DNA of 57,187 bases from Pyrinomonadaceae bacterium (GCA_013003215.1 JABDKD010000044.1:1-57187); one strand, 5' to 3'; numbered from the stretch's first letter, positions 8,470 to 17,596 are shown. A program made the numbers and translations. Notes: generated by a model not told the origin, from the sequence alone.

Positions 8470-9993
8470 ATGAGCATTTCGGAAAGAAACCGAAAACGGG
8501 TTTTCCCGTGGACATTCTATCTTCTGCCGTTATTGCACTTAGCGGTTGCGATTCCTCTTGCTTACTACCTGAATATCTGGACCGATGAAGCATCGACTCT
8601 TTACTCGACCAAGGACGGCTTATCTCTAGCGTTTGCGAATGCCGCTAATGAGAAACAGTCGCCTTTATATTTTGTCCTTCTGAGTGGTTGGAGGCTTATC
8701 GATGATTCGGTTTTCTTCGCCCGTCTGTTTTCGGTGATCTTTTCTACGCTCTCGATCTTCTCGTTTTTCGAGGCTGCGCGCCGATTTTGGAGTGAACGTA
8801 CGTCGATCCTTGCAACATTCTTTTTCGCTATTCACCCTTACCTTTTTTGGTCGGCGACTGAAATTCGTGTCTACTCACTCGTGATCCTGCTCACGCTTAT
8901 ACTCTTCAACTTGTACGCGAGGATCTATCTTTCGGAAGAAAAACAGCCGGTCTGGGTCTATTCTGTTTTTGTCCTTTTTTCGATTTTTGCTCTCTATACA
9001 AACTTCTACCTCGGTTTCCTATTGGCAGGCCTTTTTGCGGCATTGCTGGTAATGGGCGACTACAAAAGTTCTTTGAAATTTCTGCTGTTAATGTTGCCTG
9101 TTGGTATTGCTTTTCTGCCGCTGTTTTTTCTTACGCTCACGACATTCACAACCGGTCTTGACGGGACTGTACTTGAGTCGGAACCGCTGGACGGGGTTCG
9201 CCGCGTTTGGCACCACATACTCAGCTTTGCATTGCCGACCGAACTTTTCCCTCCTGAAAATCAGACTTGGATGTCTTTCGTCCGGGTTTGGATCTTGAGG
9301 CTAATTATTCTTACAGGCCTAGGCGCATTCTTTTATCGGCGAAAACTGCCCGAACGGCCGGTCATCATTTTTGGTGTCGTTTGCGCAGTCATCGCCGCGC
9401 TGCTTGTTTTTGCATTCCATGTTTTGGGTATGCTCTATGTAGAAATCAGGCATGCGGCAGTATTGTTCGCTCCCTTCATGTTGTTCTCGACAGCTGTGAT
9501 CCGGGATCTGATTTCGAAAAAGGAATATCGTGCCTGGCTATTCGGACCTATAGCCGTGATGGTGATGGTGTTCTATAGTTACGGTTTCGTATCCACGCAT
9601 CCGAACTTCACCAAGCGCGGCGATTGGACTCGAGTTGGAAGGTTCGTAGAGGCAAATGAAAAGCCCGGCGATTCAATAGTTGTGTTTCGTGTTTATGAAA
9701 CACTGGCGTTTAGGGAAAGTTACTCGGGGTCCAACGAGGTGTACCCGAAGGAAAAGTACTTCGATTGGAATTACGAAGGTGAGATCGGTACGGCTGAGGT
9801 CTGGCCAAAGCAAATTGAGTACTTAATAAGTGTGATTCCGAGGGAGAATGGGCGCGTCTGGCTTTTGACCGAAGAGTACTGCCAGGAAACCAAAGCATGC
9901 GAACCTTTGGAAAAATTTGTAAAAGAGAATTACACTGTTGTACTTACAAAAGACTTTTACAAAGAAAGAGTTAGGCTTTTAGAGAATCGATGA
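8470..9993 (+). CDS. Glycosyltransferase family 39-like (GT-C) membrane protein
   Basis: 507 residues with about ten membrane segments and an early periplasmic acidic motif NIWTDEASTLYST just after the first helix, where GT-C enzymes keep their catalytic Asp/Glu. QSPLYFVLLSGW in the same loop is typical of PMT_2/ArnT-like proteins. It would move a sugar from a polyprenyl-phosphate donor at the outer face of the membrane. The last ~120 residues form a soluble extracytoplasmic domain. It overlaps the next small gene by four bases. Confidence 0.82.
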   Translation: MSISERNRKRVFPWTFYLLPLLHLAVAIPLAYYLNIWTDEASTLYSTKDGLSLAFANAANEKQSPLYFVLLSGWRLIDDSVFFARLFSVIFSTLSIFSFFEAARRFWSERTSILATFFFAIHPYLFWSATEIRVYSLVILLTLILFNLYARIYLSEEKQPVWVYSVFVLFSIFALYTNFYLGFLLAGLFAALLVMGDYKSSLKFLLLMLPVGIAFLPLFFLTLTTFTTGLDGTVLESEPLDGVRRVWHHILSFALPTELFPPENQTWMSFVRVWILRLIILTGLGAFFYRRKLPERPVIIFGVVCAVIAALLVFAFHVLGMLYVEIRHAAVLFAPFMLFSTAVIRDLISKKEYRAWLFGPIAVMVMVFYSYGFVSTHPNFTKRGDWTRVGRFVEANEKPGDSIVVFRVYETLAFRESYSGSNEVYPKEKYFDWNYEGEIGTAEVWPKQIEYLISVIPRENGRVWLLTEEYCQETKACEPLEKFVKENYTVVLTKDFYKERVRLLENR

Positions 9994-10190
9994 AAGGAAA
10001 AGAAAAGAATCCAAAGCCGATAGCCCGATGTTCGGAATGTGATCGGGAAACAGACCATTACTACACTTTTTTGAGTCCGACCAACGTGGAGTCACACGTG
10101 TGCTGGCAATGCCAGATGCGTGAGGAAAAGGGTTTTAACGCGAAGCGAACCTTTAGAAGGCAGTCGCGCCGCGGCAACATACCGCGTTAG
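9990..10190 (+). CDS. Small zinc-ribbon protein, function unknown
   Basis: 66 residues with two CxxC pairs (ARCSEC near residue 14 and HVCWQC near residue 37), so probably a structural zinc ribbon, followed by a basic tail (RRQSRRGNIPR) that could touch nucleic acid. It shares an ATGA overlap with the preceding glycosyltransferase gene and closes the polysaccharide cluster. Too short and basic for any firm function. Confidence 0.65.
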   Translation: MKGKEKNPKPIARCSECDRETDHYYTFLSPTNVESHVCWQCQMREEKGFNAKRTFRRQSRRGNIPR

Positions 10191-10292
10191 TAACTGGGCA
10201 ACTTTTGGGGATCATCCGTCGAATGTTCTGGGCGTTGTGCTCGCGGGCTTCTGAATCGACGGTAGGTCCCTTAACTTTTTGGTTAGAGAAGA

Positions 10293-10784
10293 ATGGGAAT
10301 TCGCAAAATAACAGAGTATCCGGAAAGTGTTCTTGGAGCCGTGGGCAAGCCGGTAGAAGAATTCGACGATGAGCTCAAGAAGCTGTGCGATGATATGTTC
10401 GAGACAATGTATGACGATGAAGGTGTAGGGCTTGCTGCTCCGCAGATCGGGCTTTCTCTTCGTCTTTTTGTTATGGATTGCGAGGGCATCAAACTGGTGG
10501 CAGCTAATCCGGAGATCGTTGAAACATCCGGTGAACAATCGGGTCCCGAGGGTTGTCTGTCGCTTGCAAAAGTCCCCGCGGTGCTGGAAAGGCCAGAATT
10601 CGCAAGACTAAAGGCTCAGGATTTGAATGGCGAGTGGTTCGAAAAAGAAGCTGAAGGCTATGCGGCCCGTTGCTTTCTGCATGAGACGGATCATTGTGAC
10701 GGCAAGCTTTTTATAGATCATTTACCCCGCATGCGTCGAGAGATGGTCGTGAAGAAGTTTAAGAAGGAAAAGAAATTGAGGTGA
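10293..10784 (+). CDS. def: Peptide deformylase
   Basis: 163-residue metalloenzyme that removes the formyl group from N-terminal methionine of new proteins. All three family motifs are present: GVGLAAPQIG, EGCLSL with metal-binding C88, and HETDH with H130, E131 and H134. Standard length. It begins a new group of genes and is followed after six bases by the TPR/TonB-domain gene. Confidence 0.96.
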   Translation: MGIRKITEYPESVLGAVGKPVEEFDDELKKLCDDMFETMYDDEGVGLAAPQIGLSLRLFVMDCEGIKLVAANPEIVETSGEQSGPEGCLSLAKVPAVLERPEFARLKAQDLNGEWFEKEAEGYAARCFLHETDHCDGKLFIDHLPRMRREMVVKKFKKEKKLR

Positions 10785-10790
10785 ATAGGA

Positions 10791-11939
10791 ATGGGTAGAA
10801 ACGCTTTAAAATCTTGGTCGATTGTTGTTGTGGCCGCGGCGTTGCTCTGGGTGCCCGCAGTTTATCCACAGAAAGAGGTTGATTGTAAGCAGAAAGATCT
10901 TACAAAACGCATGTCATGCTTCTATCAGCAGGGGGATCTGGATGCCGCGGTCCCCTTGTCGGAGAAAGTTTTGAAGACAGCGCAGAATGTGAACTCGGCG
11001 ACACCGGAATCGATCGCCGCAGCGCATTTCAATGTTGCTCTTCTCAGAAAACGGCGTTTTCAGCGCAACCGGTCTTCACGACAAGAGCTTTCGAAACGCG
11101 AGACCCGAAAGTTGCTGAAGCTTCTCGAGGAAGATTCCAAGAAGTCTGAAGAACACTTCAGGAAGGTGTTGGAGCTTCGCAAAGGTGCGGAGGAAGTCTC
11201 CCAGGTTGCGGATGCCAGGTATGAGCTTGCCTGGCTTCTCGTGAATGACACTCGCAAATCGGCAGAGGACATTGAGAAGCGGTCCGCCGAGGCCGAAGTT
11301 TTTTACAAGCTGGCTTTGGATCACAGGGAGGCAAAGCTTGGAAAAGATCACAATCAGACTCTTTCGACTATATTCGCACTTGCCGAGTGTTACAGGAACC
11401 AGCTGAAATTCGAGGAAGCATTGCCCTATTACGAACGCTATGTTTCGACGATTGACACGAAATACGGCAAGAACCAAAAGGCCGTGGCTCCTGCCCTGAA
11501 CAGGATGTCAGAGATCTATTTCACAATATTTGAAGAAGACAAGTCGAAGTCGTTGGGTGACCGTGCTTCTGCACTGATCGGAAGTCCGATAATTGCTCCC
11601 AAAGCAAACTATGTCCTCAATAACCGCATGACGGATCTTCAAAAGAAAAAGAACGGACGAGTCGATACTTACATTAGCTTGAACGCGATTAACAAGAGCC
11701 AGCGGTGGGATGACCGGCACAACAGGTTTGCCAAGGAGAAGATGAAGCGAATTCCGATTCGTGTGGTAATCGATGAGGACGGACGGGTTTCCGAGGCGGT
11801 TTCCGAAGCGAAAGATGAGGCATTATCCCCTGAAGCTGTCAGAGAAGTCAGAAAATGGGATTTCCGGCCGGTTGAGGTTAATGGGGTCAAACACAAGATG
11901 CGCGGTATAGTCGTGTTTACAAAGTGGGTCGTGTTGTAG
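10791..11939 (+). CDS. Exported TPR protein with TonB C-terminal domain
   Basis: 382 residues. A hydrophobic signal segment (VVVAAALLWVPAVYPQ) is followed by a helical tetratricopeptide-like region (~residues 30-240) and a C-terminal TonB fold: RVVIDEDGRVSEA, AVREVRKWDFRPVEVNG, VVFTKWV. This TonB C-terminal domain with a TPR stalk is frequent in Acidobacteriota. Without the usual TonB transmembrane-proline arm it may bind an outer-membrane partner rather than energise transport. Its stop is 14 bases from the stop of the convergent exonuclease gene. Confidence 0.78.
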   Translation: MGRNALKSWSIVVVAAALLWVPAVYPQKEVDCKQKDLTKRMSCFYQQGDLDAAVPLSEKVLKTAQNVNSATPESIAAAHFNVALLRKRRFQRNRSSRQELSKRETRKLLKLLEEDSKKSEEHFRKVLELRKGAEEVSQVADARYELAWLLVNDTRKSAEDIEKRSAEAEVFYKLALDHREAKLGKDHNQTLSTIFALAECYRNQLKFEEALPYYERYVSTIDTKYGKNQKAVAPALNRMSEIYFTIFEEDKSKSLGDRASALIGSPIIAPKANYVLNNRMTDLQKKKNGRVDTYISLNAINKSQRWDDRHNRFAKEKMKRIPIRVVIDEDGRVSEAVSEAKDEALSPEAVREVRKWDFRPVEVNGVKHKMRGIVVFTKWVVL

Positions 11940-11953
11940 TCAGGCGAAAGAGG

Positions 11954-12751
11954 CTAGAATTTGCATTTCATTGCAGCGCCCAAGTCCTTAACCCCTTTTT
12001 CTTCTAATAAATCCAGCAATTTCAGGAAAATTACCGCCGTAGCGCGTGCATCATCCGTTGCGCGGTGGTGATTCTCCAGTGAAACCGAATAGTAATTCGC
12101 TATTGTCGCCAGCTTATGATTCTCAATTTCGGGAATCAGCTTCCGGGCCAGTCTCACAGTGCAGAGATAAGGGTTCGCAACCTTATAATTAACGTGTATG
12201 CGCCCGATCTCGACATTTAAGAAGCGCATATCAAACATGGCATTGTGAGCCACCAAAACCGAATCACCGACGAACTCCATGAATTCCTTGGCGATCTCTA
12301 CGAATCGTGGAGCGTTTTTTACCATCGAATCATCAATGCTTGTAAGTGAGGTAATAAACGCGGGAATCGGCATTTCAGGATTCACGAGAGAATGAAAAGA
12401 ATCTCCGATCTTTCCGTTTGAGACCTTAAACGCACCTATCTCCGTGACCCTTGCCGGCGGAGTCTTTGCGCCCGTGGTTTCGAAGTCAAAAACAACAAAT
12501 TCAGATTCGGAAAGAAGGTTATGAGGCTTGGTGCCGACGTACTCCACGTCTCCCTTGTTTAGAGCAAGCCGGGGGTCGGTTTCAATTAGATCTGTGACCA
12601 ACATCTTTGCGAGGTCGGGATCGGGCTTCGAGATTTTCATAACCGAATCCACGATCTCAACTGCGGATACATTGCCACCGTTCGCCTTCAAGAGGTCTAT
12701 TGTGTCTTTCACGAGAACCGAATCGGAAATGAGGTTTGGCAGTGGAGACAT
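11954..12751 (-). CDS. DnaQ-like DEDDh 3'-5' exonuclease
   Basis: 265 residues. Residues ~80-260 are an exonuclease domain like the epsilon subunit of DNA polymerase III: FDFETTG (D89 and E91), HNAMFDMRFL and HHRATDDARAT supply the acidic metal ligands and the general-base His. The first ~75 residues are a helical region resembling a small winged-helix domain, not found in minimal DnaQ. Related acidobacterial proteins are often fused to a UvrC-like nuclease; none is fused here. A role in repair or RNA trimming is as likely as proofreading. Confidence 0.85.
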   Translation of the reverse strand: MSPLPNLISDSVLVKDTIDLLKANGGNVSAVEIVDSVMKISKPDPDLAKMLVTDLIETDPRLALNKGDVEYVGTKPHNLLSESEFVVFDFETTGAKTPPARVTEIGAFKVSNGKIGDSFHSLVNPEMPIPAFITSLTSIDDSMVKNAPRFVEIAKEFMEFVGDSVLVAHNAMFDMRFLNVEIGRIHVNYKVANPYLCTVRLARKLIPEIENHKLATIANYYSVSLENHHRATDDARATAVIFLKLLDLLEEKGVKDLGAAMKCKF

Positions 12752-12759
12752 ATGACGTT

Positions 12760-12901
12760 CACCAGGTTAACGAAGTTGACTAAGTTTACAGAGTTTTGAG
12801 TATTCATGCACATTGAGCTGAGGAGATTAAAAGAGCAGCACGAAACGGAAGAACCATAGTGAACTCTGCCAACTTTGTAAACGCCGTTAACTCTCATAAA
12901 C
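12760..12901. repeat. Opposed 9-mer arrays (GTTNACNAA family)
   Basis: Left arm ~12757-12800 reads GTTCACCAG, GTTAACGAA, GTTGACTAA, GTTTACAGA. Right arm 12859-12901 on the - strand reads GTTTATGAG, AGTTAACGG, CGTTTACAA, AGTTGGCAG. The arms are inverted copies around ~58 bases of unrelated sequence. They fill the divergent gap between the exonuclease start and pyrE, ending seven bases before the pyrE ATG. The same words recur at 56.0 kb. Confidence 0.7.
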
Positions 12902-12908
12902 TAGCGTC

Positions 12909-13508
12909 ATGGAACAAGACTTTATTCTCCAGCATTTTCGAGATACGGATGCGCTTTTGGAGGGGCATTTCGTACTATCCAGCGGACTACACAGCGGCAG
13001 CTACCTGCAGTGTGCGAAAGCACTGGAGTTTCCGTATGACGCATCGAATTATGGTCATGCGATCGCGGCGACTGTCGTTGAACACATGCGAGCGGAGGGA
13101 CTCAAACCCGAGACCGTCAAAACTGTAGCCGCACCTGCGATCGGTGGATTGGTTATCGGCTATGAAGTGGCGAAGGCTCTCAACCTGCGTTTTATCTGGA
13201 CCGAGAGAAAGGAAGGCGTGATGAAATTGCGACGCGGATTCGAGATCACGCAGGGCGAAAAAATACTTGTTGTCGAGGATGTGATCACGACAGGAGGATC
13301 CGTGCGTGAATGTGTGGAAGTATTAAAGATGCACGGAGCGGATGTGATGTCGGGCGCTTCTATCGTTGATCGATCGGGGGGCGCTGCGGAAATCGGCGTA
13401 CCGAGAGTCGCCCTTGTGGAAATGGATGTACCGAGTTACGAACCTTCGGCCTGTCCGTTGTGCGAGCAGGGAATTGAAGCGGTTAAGCCGGGAAGCCGTC
13501 ACACTTAG
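12909..13508 (+). CDS. pyrE: Orotate phosphoribosyltransferase
   Basis: 199-residue enzyme joining orotate to PRPP to give OMP in pyrimidine synthesis. The PRPP loop VVEDVITTGGSVRE is intact, and the N-terminal segment HFVLSSGLHSGSYLQC and the middle segment VAAPAIGGLVIGYEVA match the family. Usual length. It is flanked on both sides by repeat arrays and has no pyrimidine-pathway neighbour here; carA is 24 kb away. Confidence 0.95.
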   Translation: MEQDFILQHFRDTDALLEGHFVLSSGLHSGSYLQCAKALEFPYDASNYGHAIAATVVEHMRAEGLKPETVKTVAAPAIGGLVIGYEVAKALNLRFIWTERKEGVMKLRRGFEITQGEKILVVEDVITTGGSVRECVEVLKMHGADVMSGASIVDRSGGAAEIGVPRVALVEMDVPSYEPSACPLCEQGIEAVKPGSRHT

Positions 13509-13715
13509 CATTGACCATTAAACAGGGAACAATGACCAGGGACCATTAAGCATTGACCATTGACCAAGGATCATTGATCGAGAACTTAGAGGCCAGCCAG
13601 CCCGGTTCTAATCTAAATGTTGGGTTCCTCGCGACTGTTTCTGATGATCACCGTGAAACGGCCCCTTGTCCATGATTCTTGTTACATGCTCAGTGGTCCC
13701 TGGTCTAAGTTCAAT
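13509..13715. repeat. Opposed 7-mer arrays (CATTGAC family)
   Basis: Left arm 13509-13583 gives about ten heptamers such as CATTGAC, CATTAAA, CAGGGAA, CAATGAC, CAGGGAC. Right arm ~13664-13715 on the - strand gives CATTGAA, CTTAGAC, CAGGGAC, CACTGAG, CATGTAA. The pair is inverted and the right arm runs into the ATG at 13714. Between the arms 13584-13663 shows no gene. A related single arm lies upstream of the symporter gene at 17.6 kb. Confidence 0.75.
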
Positions 13716-14565
13716 GAAAAAGGTTTGCTTCCTATCCACGGACAATCTTGAAGGCTACGAAATCGATGACGACCTCGCGATCGGCCCATTGCACGACCGC
13801 GGATGGCATGTTGAGACAGTCCCTTGGAAAGAAAAAATTGACTGGGCTGAGTTCGACGCGGTCGTTATCCGGACTCCCTGGGACTATCACCACACTCCCG
13901 GTCAATTCATAGCGACGCTCGAAACGATCGCGGGTTCAGGGGTCACGCTGGAAAACTCCATCGAACTCGTCAAATGGAACATTGAAAAGACTTACTTAAG
14001 GAGCCTTGAAGCTCGAGGGGTCAGAACAGTCCCAACAATCTATCCGCAGTCCGTTGTTGAACCGAAGGCGATCAGGCAATGGAAAGACCGATTGCAAACC
14101 GAAGAATTAGTCCTAAAACCCACGATCAGCGCAACAGCCGGCAATACGTTTCTAGTTTCAGAGTTCACGGATGAATTGAAAGTGTTGAACGGCAGTAGGT
14201 TTATGGTTCAGCCTTTTATGGAGTCCATTGGTACTGAAGGCGAGTTTTCGCTCTTTTTCTTCGATGGCGAGTTTAGCCACGCGATCCTCAAGACCCCAAA
14301 AAAGGGAGACTTCCGGGTCCAGGAGGATTTTGGCGGGCAAAACAAGAGCATCGAACCCGATGATGAAATGCTTGGTTTCGGGTGCGGAGTTCTAAAGGAA
14401 CTGCCGGAAACACCTTTATATGCAAGGGTAGATTTCGTGCATGACAATAAAAACAAACCAGTTCTTATGGAACTTGAATTGATAGAGCCGGCATTATATT
14501 TTCGGTACGACGAAGAGGCGGCCGAAAGTTTTGCGCGTAAGTTTTGCGAACGAAATGAATTATAA
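13714..14565 (+). CDS. ATP-grasp domain protein (DcsG/RimK-like ligase)
   Basis: 283-residue ATP-grasp enzyme, a family that ligates a carboxylate to an amine or thiol through an acyl phosphate. Seen are VIRTPWDYHH near residue 65, KPTISATAGNTF in the ATP-binding lobe, and the Mg2+ site VLMELELIEPALYF near the C terminus. The nearest known group is the cycloserine-pathway DcsG type and uncharacterised relatives. Start: ATG 13714; the TTG at 13666 lies in repeat sequence. The gene overlaps truA by 11 bases. Substrate unknown. Confidence 0.8.
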   Translation: MKKVCFLSTDNLEGYEIDDDLAIGPLHDRGWHVETVPWKEKIDWAEFDAVVIRTPWDYHHTPGQFIATLETIAGSGVTLENSIELVKWNIEKTYLRSLEARGVRTVPTIYPQSVVEPKAIRQWKDRLQTEELVLKPTISATAGNTFLVSEFTDELKVLNGSRFMVQPFMESIGTEGEFSLFFFDGEFSHAILKTPKKGDFRVQEDFGGQNKSIEPDDEMLGFGCGVLKELPETPLYARVDFVHDNKNKPVLMELELIEPALYFRYDEEAAESFARKFCERNEL

Positions 14566-15307
14566 GCTTTTACTTCAATATGACGGTACTGAGTTCCACG
14601 GCTGGCAGATTCAGAATGACCAGCGGACTGTGCAGGGTGAGCTCGAACGGGTATTGTCGCTCTTAGAGGACTCTGAAGTGCATGTTGCGGGTTCGGGCAG
14701 GACTGATTCCGGTGTCCACGCTGAAGGGCAGGTTGCAAACGCGAAGCTGAATCGTTCTTTTAAGCCGGACAAGCTACGGTCGGCGATAAATGGAAACGCC
14801 TGGCGGGACCTGCGGGTGCTAAAGGTGGAACAGGTTGATGACGATTTTCATGCCAGGTTTTCCGCTCGTGGAAAGACCTACGTTTACCGCGTGATCAATT
14901 CAGATACGATGTCGCCATTTTGGGTTCGATACGCGCATCTCGAAAAAGTTCCTTTAGATCTCGATAAGATGAACAAGGCATCCAGATTTTTTTTGGGTGA
15001 GCATGACTGGACCGCGTTTTCGTCGGCACAAAGTGATTCGGAGAACAAGGTTCGAACGATCGAGGAGCTGAGAATCGACTCGACCTGGGACCAACGGGCC
15101 AACGCATCATTGCTTGAATTCAAGATTACGGGAAACGGATTCCTTAGGTATATGGTGCGGTCGATTATTGGAACGCTTCTCGAGGTCGGACGAGGCGAAA
15201 AAGATTCTGATACAATTCAAAACGCCATAGTTACGCGTGACAAGAATCTCGTTGGAGCTACCGCTCCTGCTAATGGTTTAACTCTAAAAGAGGTCTACTA
15301 CGAATAG
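14555..15307 (+). CDS. truA: tRNA pseudouridine(38-40) synthase
   Basis: 250-residue enzyme making pseudouridine in the tRNA anticodon arm. The catalytic Asp is D51 in GSGRTDSGVHA; LLQYDGTEFHGWQIQ at the N terminus and GNGFLRYMVRSIIGTLLEVG at the C terminus are family hallmarks. I chose ATG 14555 because MNYKLLLQYDG is the usual start. It begins inside the end of the ATP-grasp gene. Confidence 0.94.
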   Translation: MNYKLLLQYDGTEFHGWQIQNDQRTVQGELERVLSLLEDSEVHVAGSGRTDSGVHAEGQVANAKLNRSFKPDKLRSAINGNAWRDLRVLKVEQVDDDFHARFSARGKTYVYRVINSDTMSPFWVRYAHLEKVPLDLDKMNKASRFFLGEHDWTAFSSAQSDSENKVRTIEELRIDSTWDQRANASLLEFKITGNGFLRYMVRSIIGTLLEVGRGEKDSDTIQNAIVTRDKNLVGATAPANGLTLKEVYYE

Positions 15308-15323
15308 TATTTTTCATATCGTT

Positions 15324-15638
15324 TTGCCCGATGTCTGGGAGATTATTGAAGGCACGGAAAGCTATGCGGCTGAGAGTCTTGTGACGGAGGGTTTTGTTCA
15401 CTGTAGCTATATCGGTCAGCTCAAAGGGGTCATTGACCGTTATTATGCCGCTGAGGAGTCGCTCGTGATACTCGAAATCGATCCTGATCTTCTGAAGAGT
15501 GAATTGAAGGTGGAAAAATCTACTGGCGATGAGCTTTTTCCGCATATCTATGGACCGATAAATATGGACTCGGTGATCTCAGTTTCATTGAGGAACAACC
15601 ATGATGTCCAGAACGCCGGCAGTGAATTCGTAAACTAA
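15324..15638 (+). CDS. DUF952 family protein
   Basis: About 104 residues with the DUF952 core (ESLVTEGFVHCS, LVILEIDPDLL, FPHIYGPI), a small ADP-ribosyltransferase-like fold of unknown role. The start is puzzling. The family strand IFHI is encoded upstream at 15309-15320, yet no ATG, GTG or TTG exists between the in-frame stop at 15285 and the TTG at 15324. Either translation starts at ATT 15309, two bases after the truA stop and 14 bases after AAAAGAGGT, or the protein lacks its first strand. Confidence 0.75.
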   Translation: MPDVWEIIEGTESYAAESLVTEGFVHCSYIGQLKGVIDRYYAAEESLVILEIDPDLLKSELKVEKSTGDELFPHIYGPINMDSVISVSLRNNHDVQNAGSEFVN

Positions 15639-15645
15639 AAAGAAC

Positions 15646-16437
15646 TTGCATAAATATTTCACTGAAATTATTGAACCCGGATCGGACGAGGAAAAACTCC
15701 TCGGTTCGATCGATATGTCGAGGCTTCCTAAGCATGTTGCCGTAATAATGGATGGCAATGGCCGTTGGGCGAAGCTTCGCGACAAGCCGCGTCTTTACGG
15801 TCATCGTGAAGGAGCTGAATCGGTTCGTGCGATTCTCGATACTTTCGCCCGGCTCGAAATCAAAGCCGTGACCCTTTACGCGTTTTCTACAGAGAACTGG
15901 AGTCGTCCCGAAGACGAGGTTTCAGGTCTTATGGAGATGCTGAAGTACTACATCGGCCAGGAAATCGGTGAAGTTCACAGAAACAACATTAAGTTCCGTG
16001 CGATCGGAGATATCGCCGGCTTGTCCGAAGATGTTCAGAAAGAAATTCGTTCGGCTGAAGAGCTCACTAAAAACAATACCGGTACCGTGTTGAATGTTGC
16101 ATTGAACTACGGCGGCAGGGCGGAACTCCTTCACGCATTCCGTGGGGCAGCCAGTGATCTGATCGATTCCGGCCGAAAGCCCGAATCGCTTTCCGAAGAA
16201 GACATCGAGAAGCATCTCTACACTTACGGCATGCCCGAAATTGATCTTTTGATTCGTACGAGTGGTGAAATGCGTCTTTCGAATTTCCTGTTATGGCAGG
16301 TTGCGTACAGCGAGATCTATGTAACGGAAACCCTGTTTCCCGATTTCCGGCTCGGCGAGATCCTGAAGGCCATTGTTGCCTTTCAGAGCCGGGATCGTCG
16401 GTATGGCGGTGTAAAACAAGCAGCTACAGATAGTTAG
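15646..16437 (+). CDS. uppS: Isoprenyl transferase (undecaprenyl diphosphate synthase)
   Basis: 263-residue cis-prenyltransferase making the polyprenyl carrier lipid for cell-wall and polysaccharide synthesis. Catalytic Asp is D36 in VIMDGNGRWA; other marks are TLYAFSTENWSRP, ALNYGGRAEL and LLIRTSGEMRLSNFLLWQ. The TTG at 15646 is preferred because the 20-30 residues before the MDGNGRW core are normal for this group; ATG 15715 is possible. Seven bases before cdsA, the common uppS-cdsA pair. Confidence 0.94.
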   Translation: MHKYFTEIIEPGSDEEKLLGSIDMSRLPKHVAVIMDGNGRWAKLRDKPRLYGHREGAESVRAILDTFARLEIKAVTLYAFSTENWSRPEDEVSGLMEMLKYYIGQEIGEVHRNNIKFRAIGDIAGLSEDVQKEIRSAEELTKNNTGTVLNVALNYGGRAELLHAFRGAASDLIDSGRKPESLSEEDIEKHLYTYGMPEIDLLIRTSGEMRLSNFLLWQVAYSEIYVTETLFPDFRLGEILKAIVAFQSRDRRYGGVKQAATDS

Positions 16438-16443
16438 AAGTCT

Positions 16444-17301
16444 ATGAAACAACGGTTATTAACAGCCGCAGTTGCGCTTCCGCTTTTGGTCTTGTCCATC
16501 GTACTGCCGTGGATCGTCCCGGGATATGAACAGGCTAAATGGCTGTTTCTTCTTTTTGTCGCGGTGGCCATTATCGCCGGTCTTTTTGAATTCTTCAGGC
16601 TAACGAAACAGCAGGAACTCAAGGCAGACGCCTCAATGGCTTACATGTTCTCGGGTCTGTTCTATATCGCTTTTCTTTTTGACGCACCTTCGGAAGCACC
16701 GGAGCTTCTTTCAATAACGCTTGCCGTCTTCGTGATCGTTTTATTCATTTCCCAGACCTTTAGATTTCAAAAAGACTTCTCGAAAATGCTCGCGGGCACG
16801 GCGGTGACTCTGATCGGTGTACTTTGGATTGCCTTTTTGGGCGGCTATTTGGTAGCTATTCGTGTTGGGTTTGAGTATTCCGTGGTGCAGCACCTGTCGA
16901 GCAAGATCCTCTTGTATTTCTTTCTCGTGACAATGGGTTCAGATGTTGGCGCGTATTTCATTGGAAAGAGATTCGGAAAGAAAAAGCTTGTCCCTAAGAT
17001 CTCTCCAAATAAGACCTGGGAGGGCCTGATAGGTGGGTTAGTCCTTGCGATCGGGTTTGCGTCGGTTTCTACGTTAACTTTCTTCGGTGAACTGCCGTAT
17101 CAGATATCTATACCGCTTGCGATTGTGATGGCATTGGTCGGTGTCGGAGGCGATCTTACAGAGAGCGCAATTAAACGAGGTGCGGGAATAAAAGACGCCG
17201 CGAGTATATTACCCGGACACGGGGGGCTTTTGGACAGGCTCGACAGTCTGCTCTTTAATGCGCCGATAATGTTCTATTTCTCGCTCTACTATTTTGGGTA
17301 A
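16444..17301 (+). CDS. cdsA: Phosphatidate cytidylyltransferase
   Basis: 285-residue multi-pass membrane enzyme making CDP-diacylglycerol from phosphatidate and CTP. The C-terminal signature is complete (SAIKRGAGIKDAASILPGHG then GLLDRLDS), and roughly seven or eight hydrophobic segments precede it. It follows uppS by six bases and probably shares its transcript. Confidence 0.94.
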   Translation: MKQRLLTAAVALPLLVLSIVLPWIVPGYEQAKWLFLLFVAVAIIAGLFEFFRLTKQQELKADASMAYMFSGLFYIAFLFDAPSEAPELLSITLAVFVIVLFISQTFRFQKDFSKMLAGTAVTLIGVLWIAFLGGYLVAIRVGFEYSVVQHLSSKILLYFFLVTMGSDVGAYFIGKRFGKKKLVPKISPNKTWEGLIGGLVLAIGFASVSTLTFFGELPYQISIPLAIVMALVGVGGDLTESAIKRGAGIKDAASILPGHGGLLDRLDSLLFNAPIMFYFSLYYFG

Positions 17302-17363
17302 AGTCGGTGAGCGCTGAGCAGAAAGCGGGGATCGAATGGTTTGGAATCCGGAATTCCTCTACC

Positions 17364-17579
17364 ATCCCGTAGGGATTGAGGGAATTTAGCCGTGGCCTTC
17401 AGGCCACCAAAACGAAGCAAGCTGTGATTCTCGTCGCGTCAGCGACGGTGGAGAACCGCCCGCTGACACACGCGGAGATGATAGCAATCGGCTAAGGATC
17501 GACGGTACTGATGGGTCGCACGGGCTAAAGGTCGATCGGGGAACCAGAGCGTAGCAATCGAATGTCGGGCAAGCCCGAC
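17364..17579. repeat. Cluster of four short hairpins in a 329-base gap
   Basis: Between cdsA and the symporter four small perfect hairpins follow one another: 17364-17376 (ATCCC/GGGAT), 17392-17407 (GTGGCC, loop TTCA), 17432-17447 (CGTCGC, loop GTCA) and 17564-17579 (GTCGGG, loop CAAG). Stems differ completely while the layout and short loops are alike. Similar hairpins occur near 33.2 and 45.8 kb. No open frame of note lies here. Probably a dispersed palindromic intergenic repeat family. Confidence 0.65.
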
Positions 17580-17596
17580 TCTAAACGGTGCGAAGT

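Noticed and set aside
12757..12901. Integron attC site, because of GTTAAC-type ends and inverted arms
   Set aside because: No RYYYAAC/GTTRRRY core pair in the right arrangement and no integrase; the sequence is better explained as phased 9-mers.
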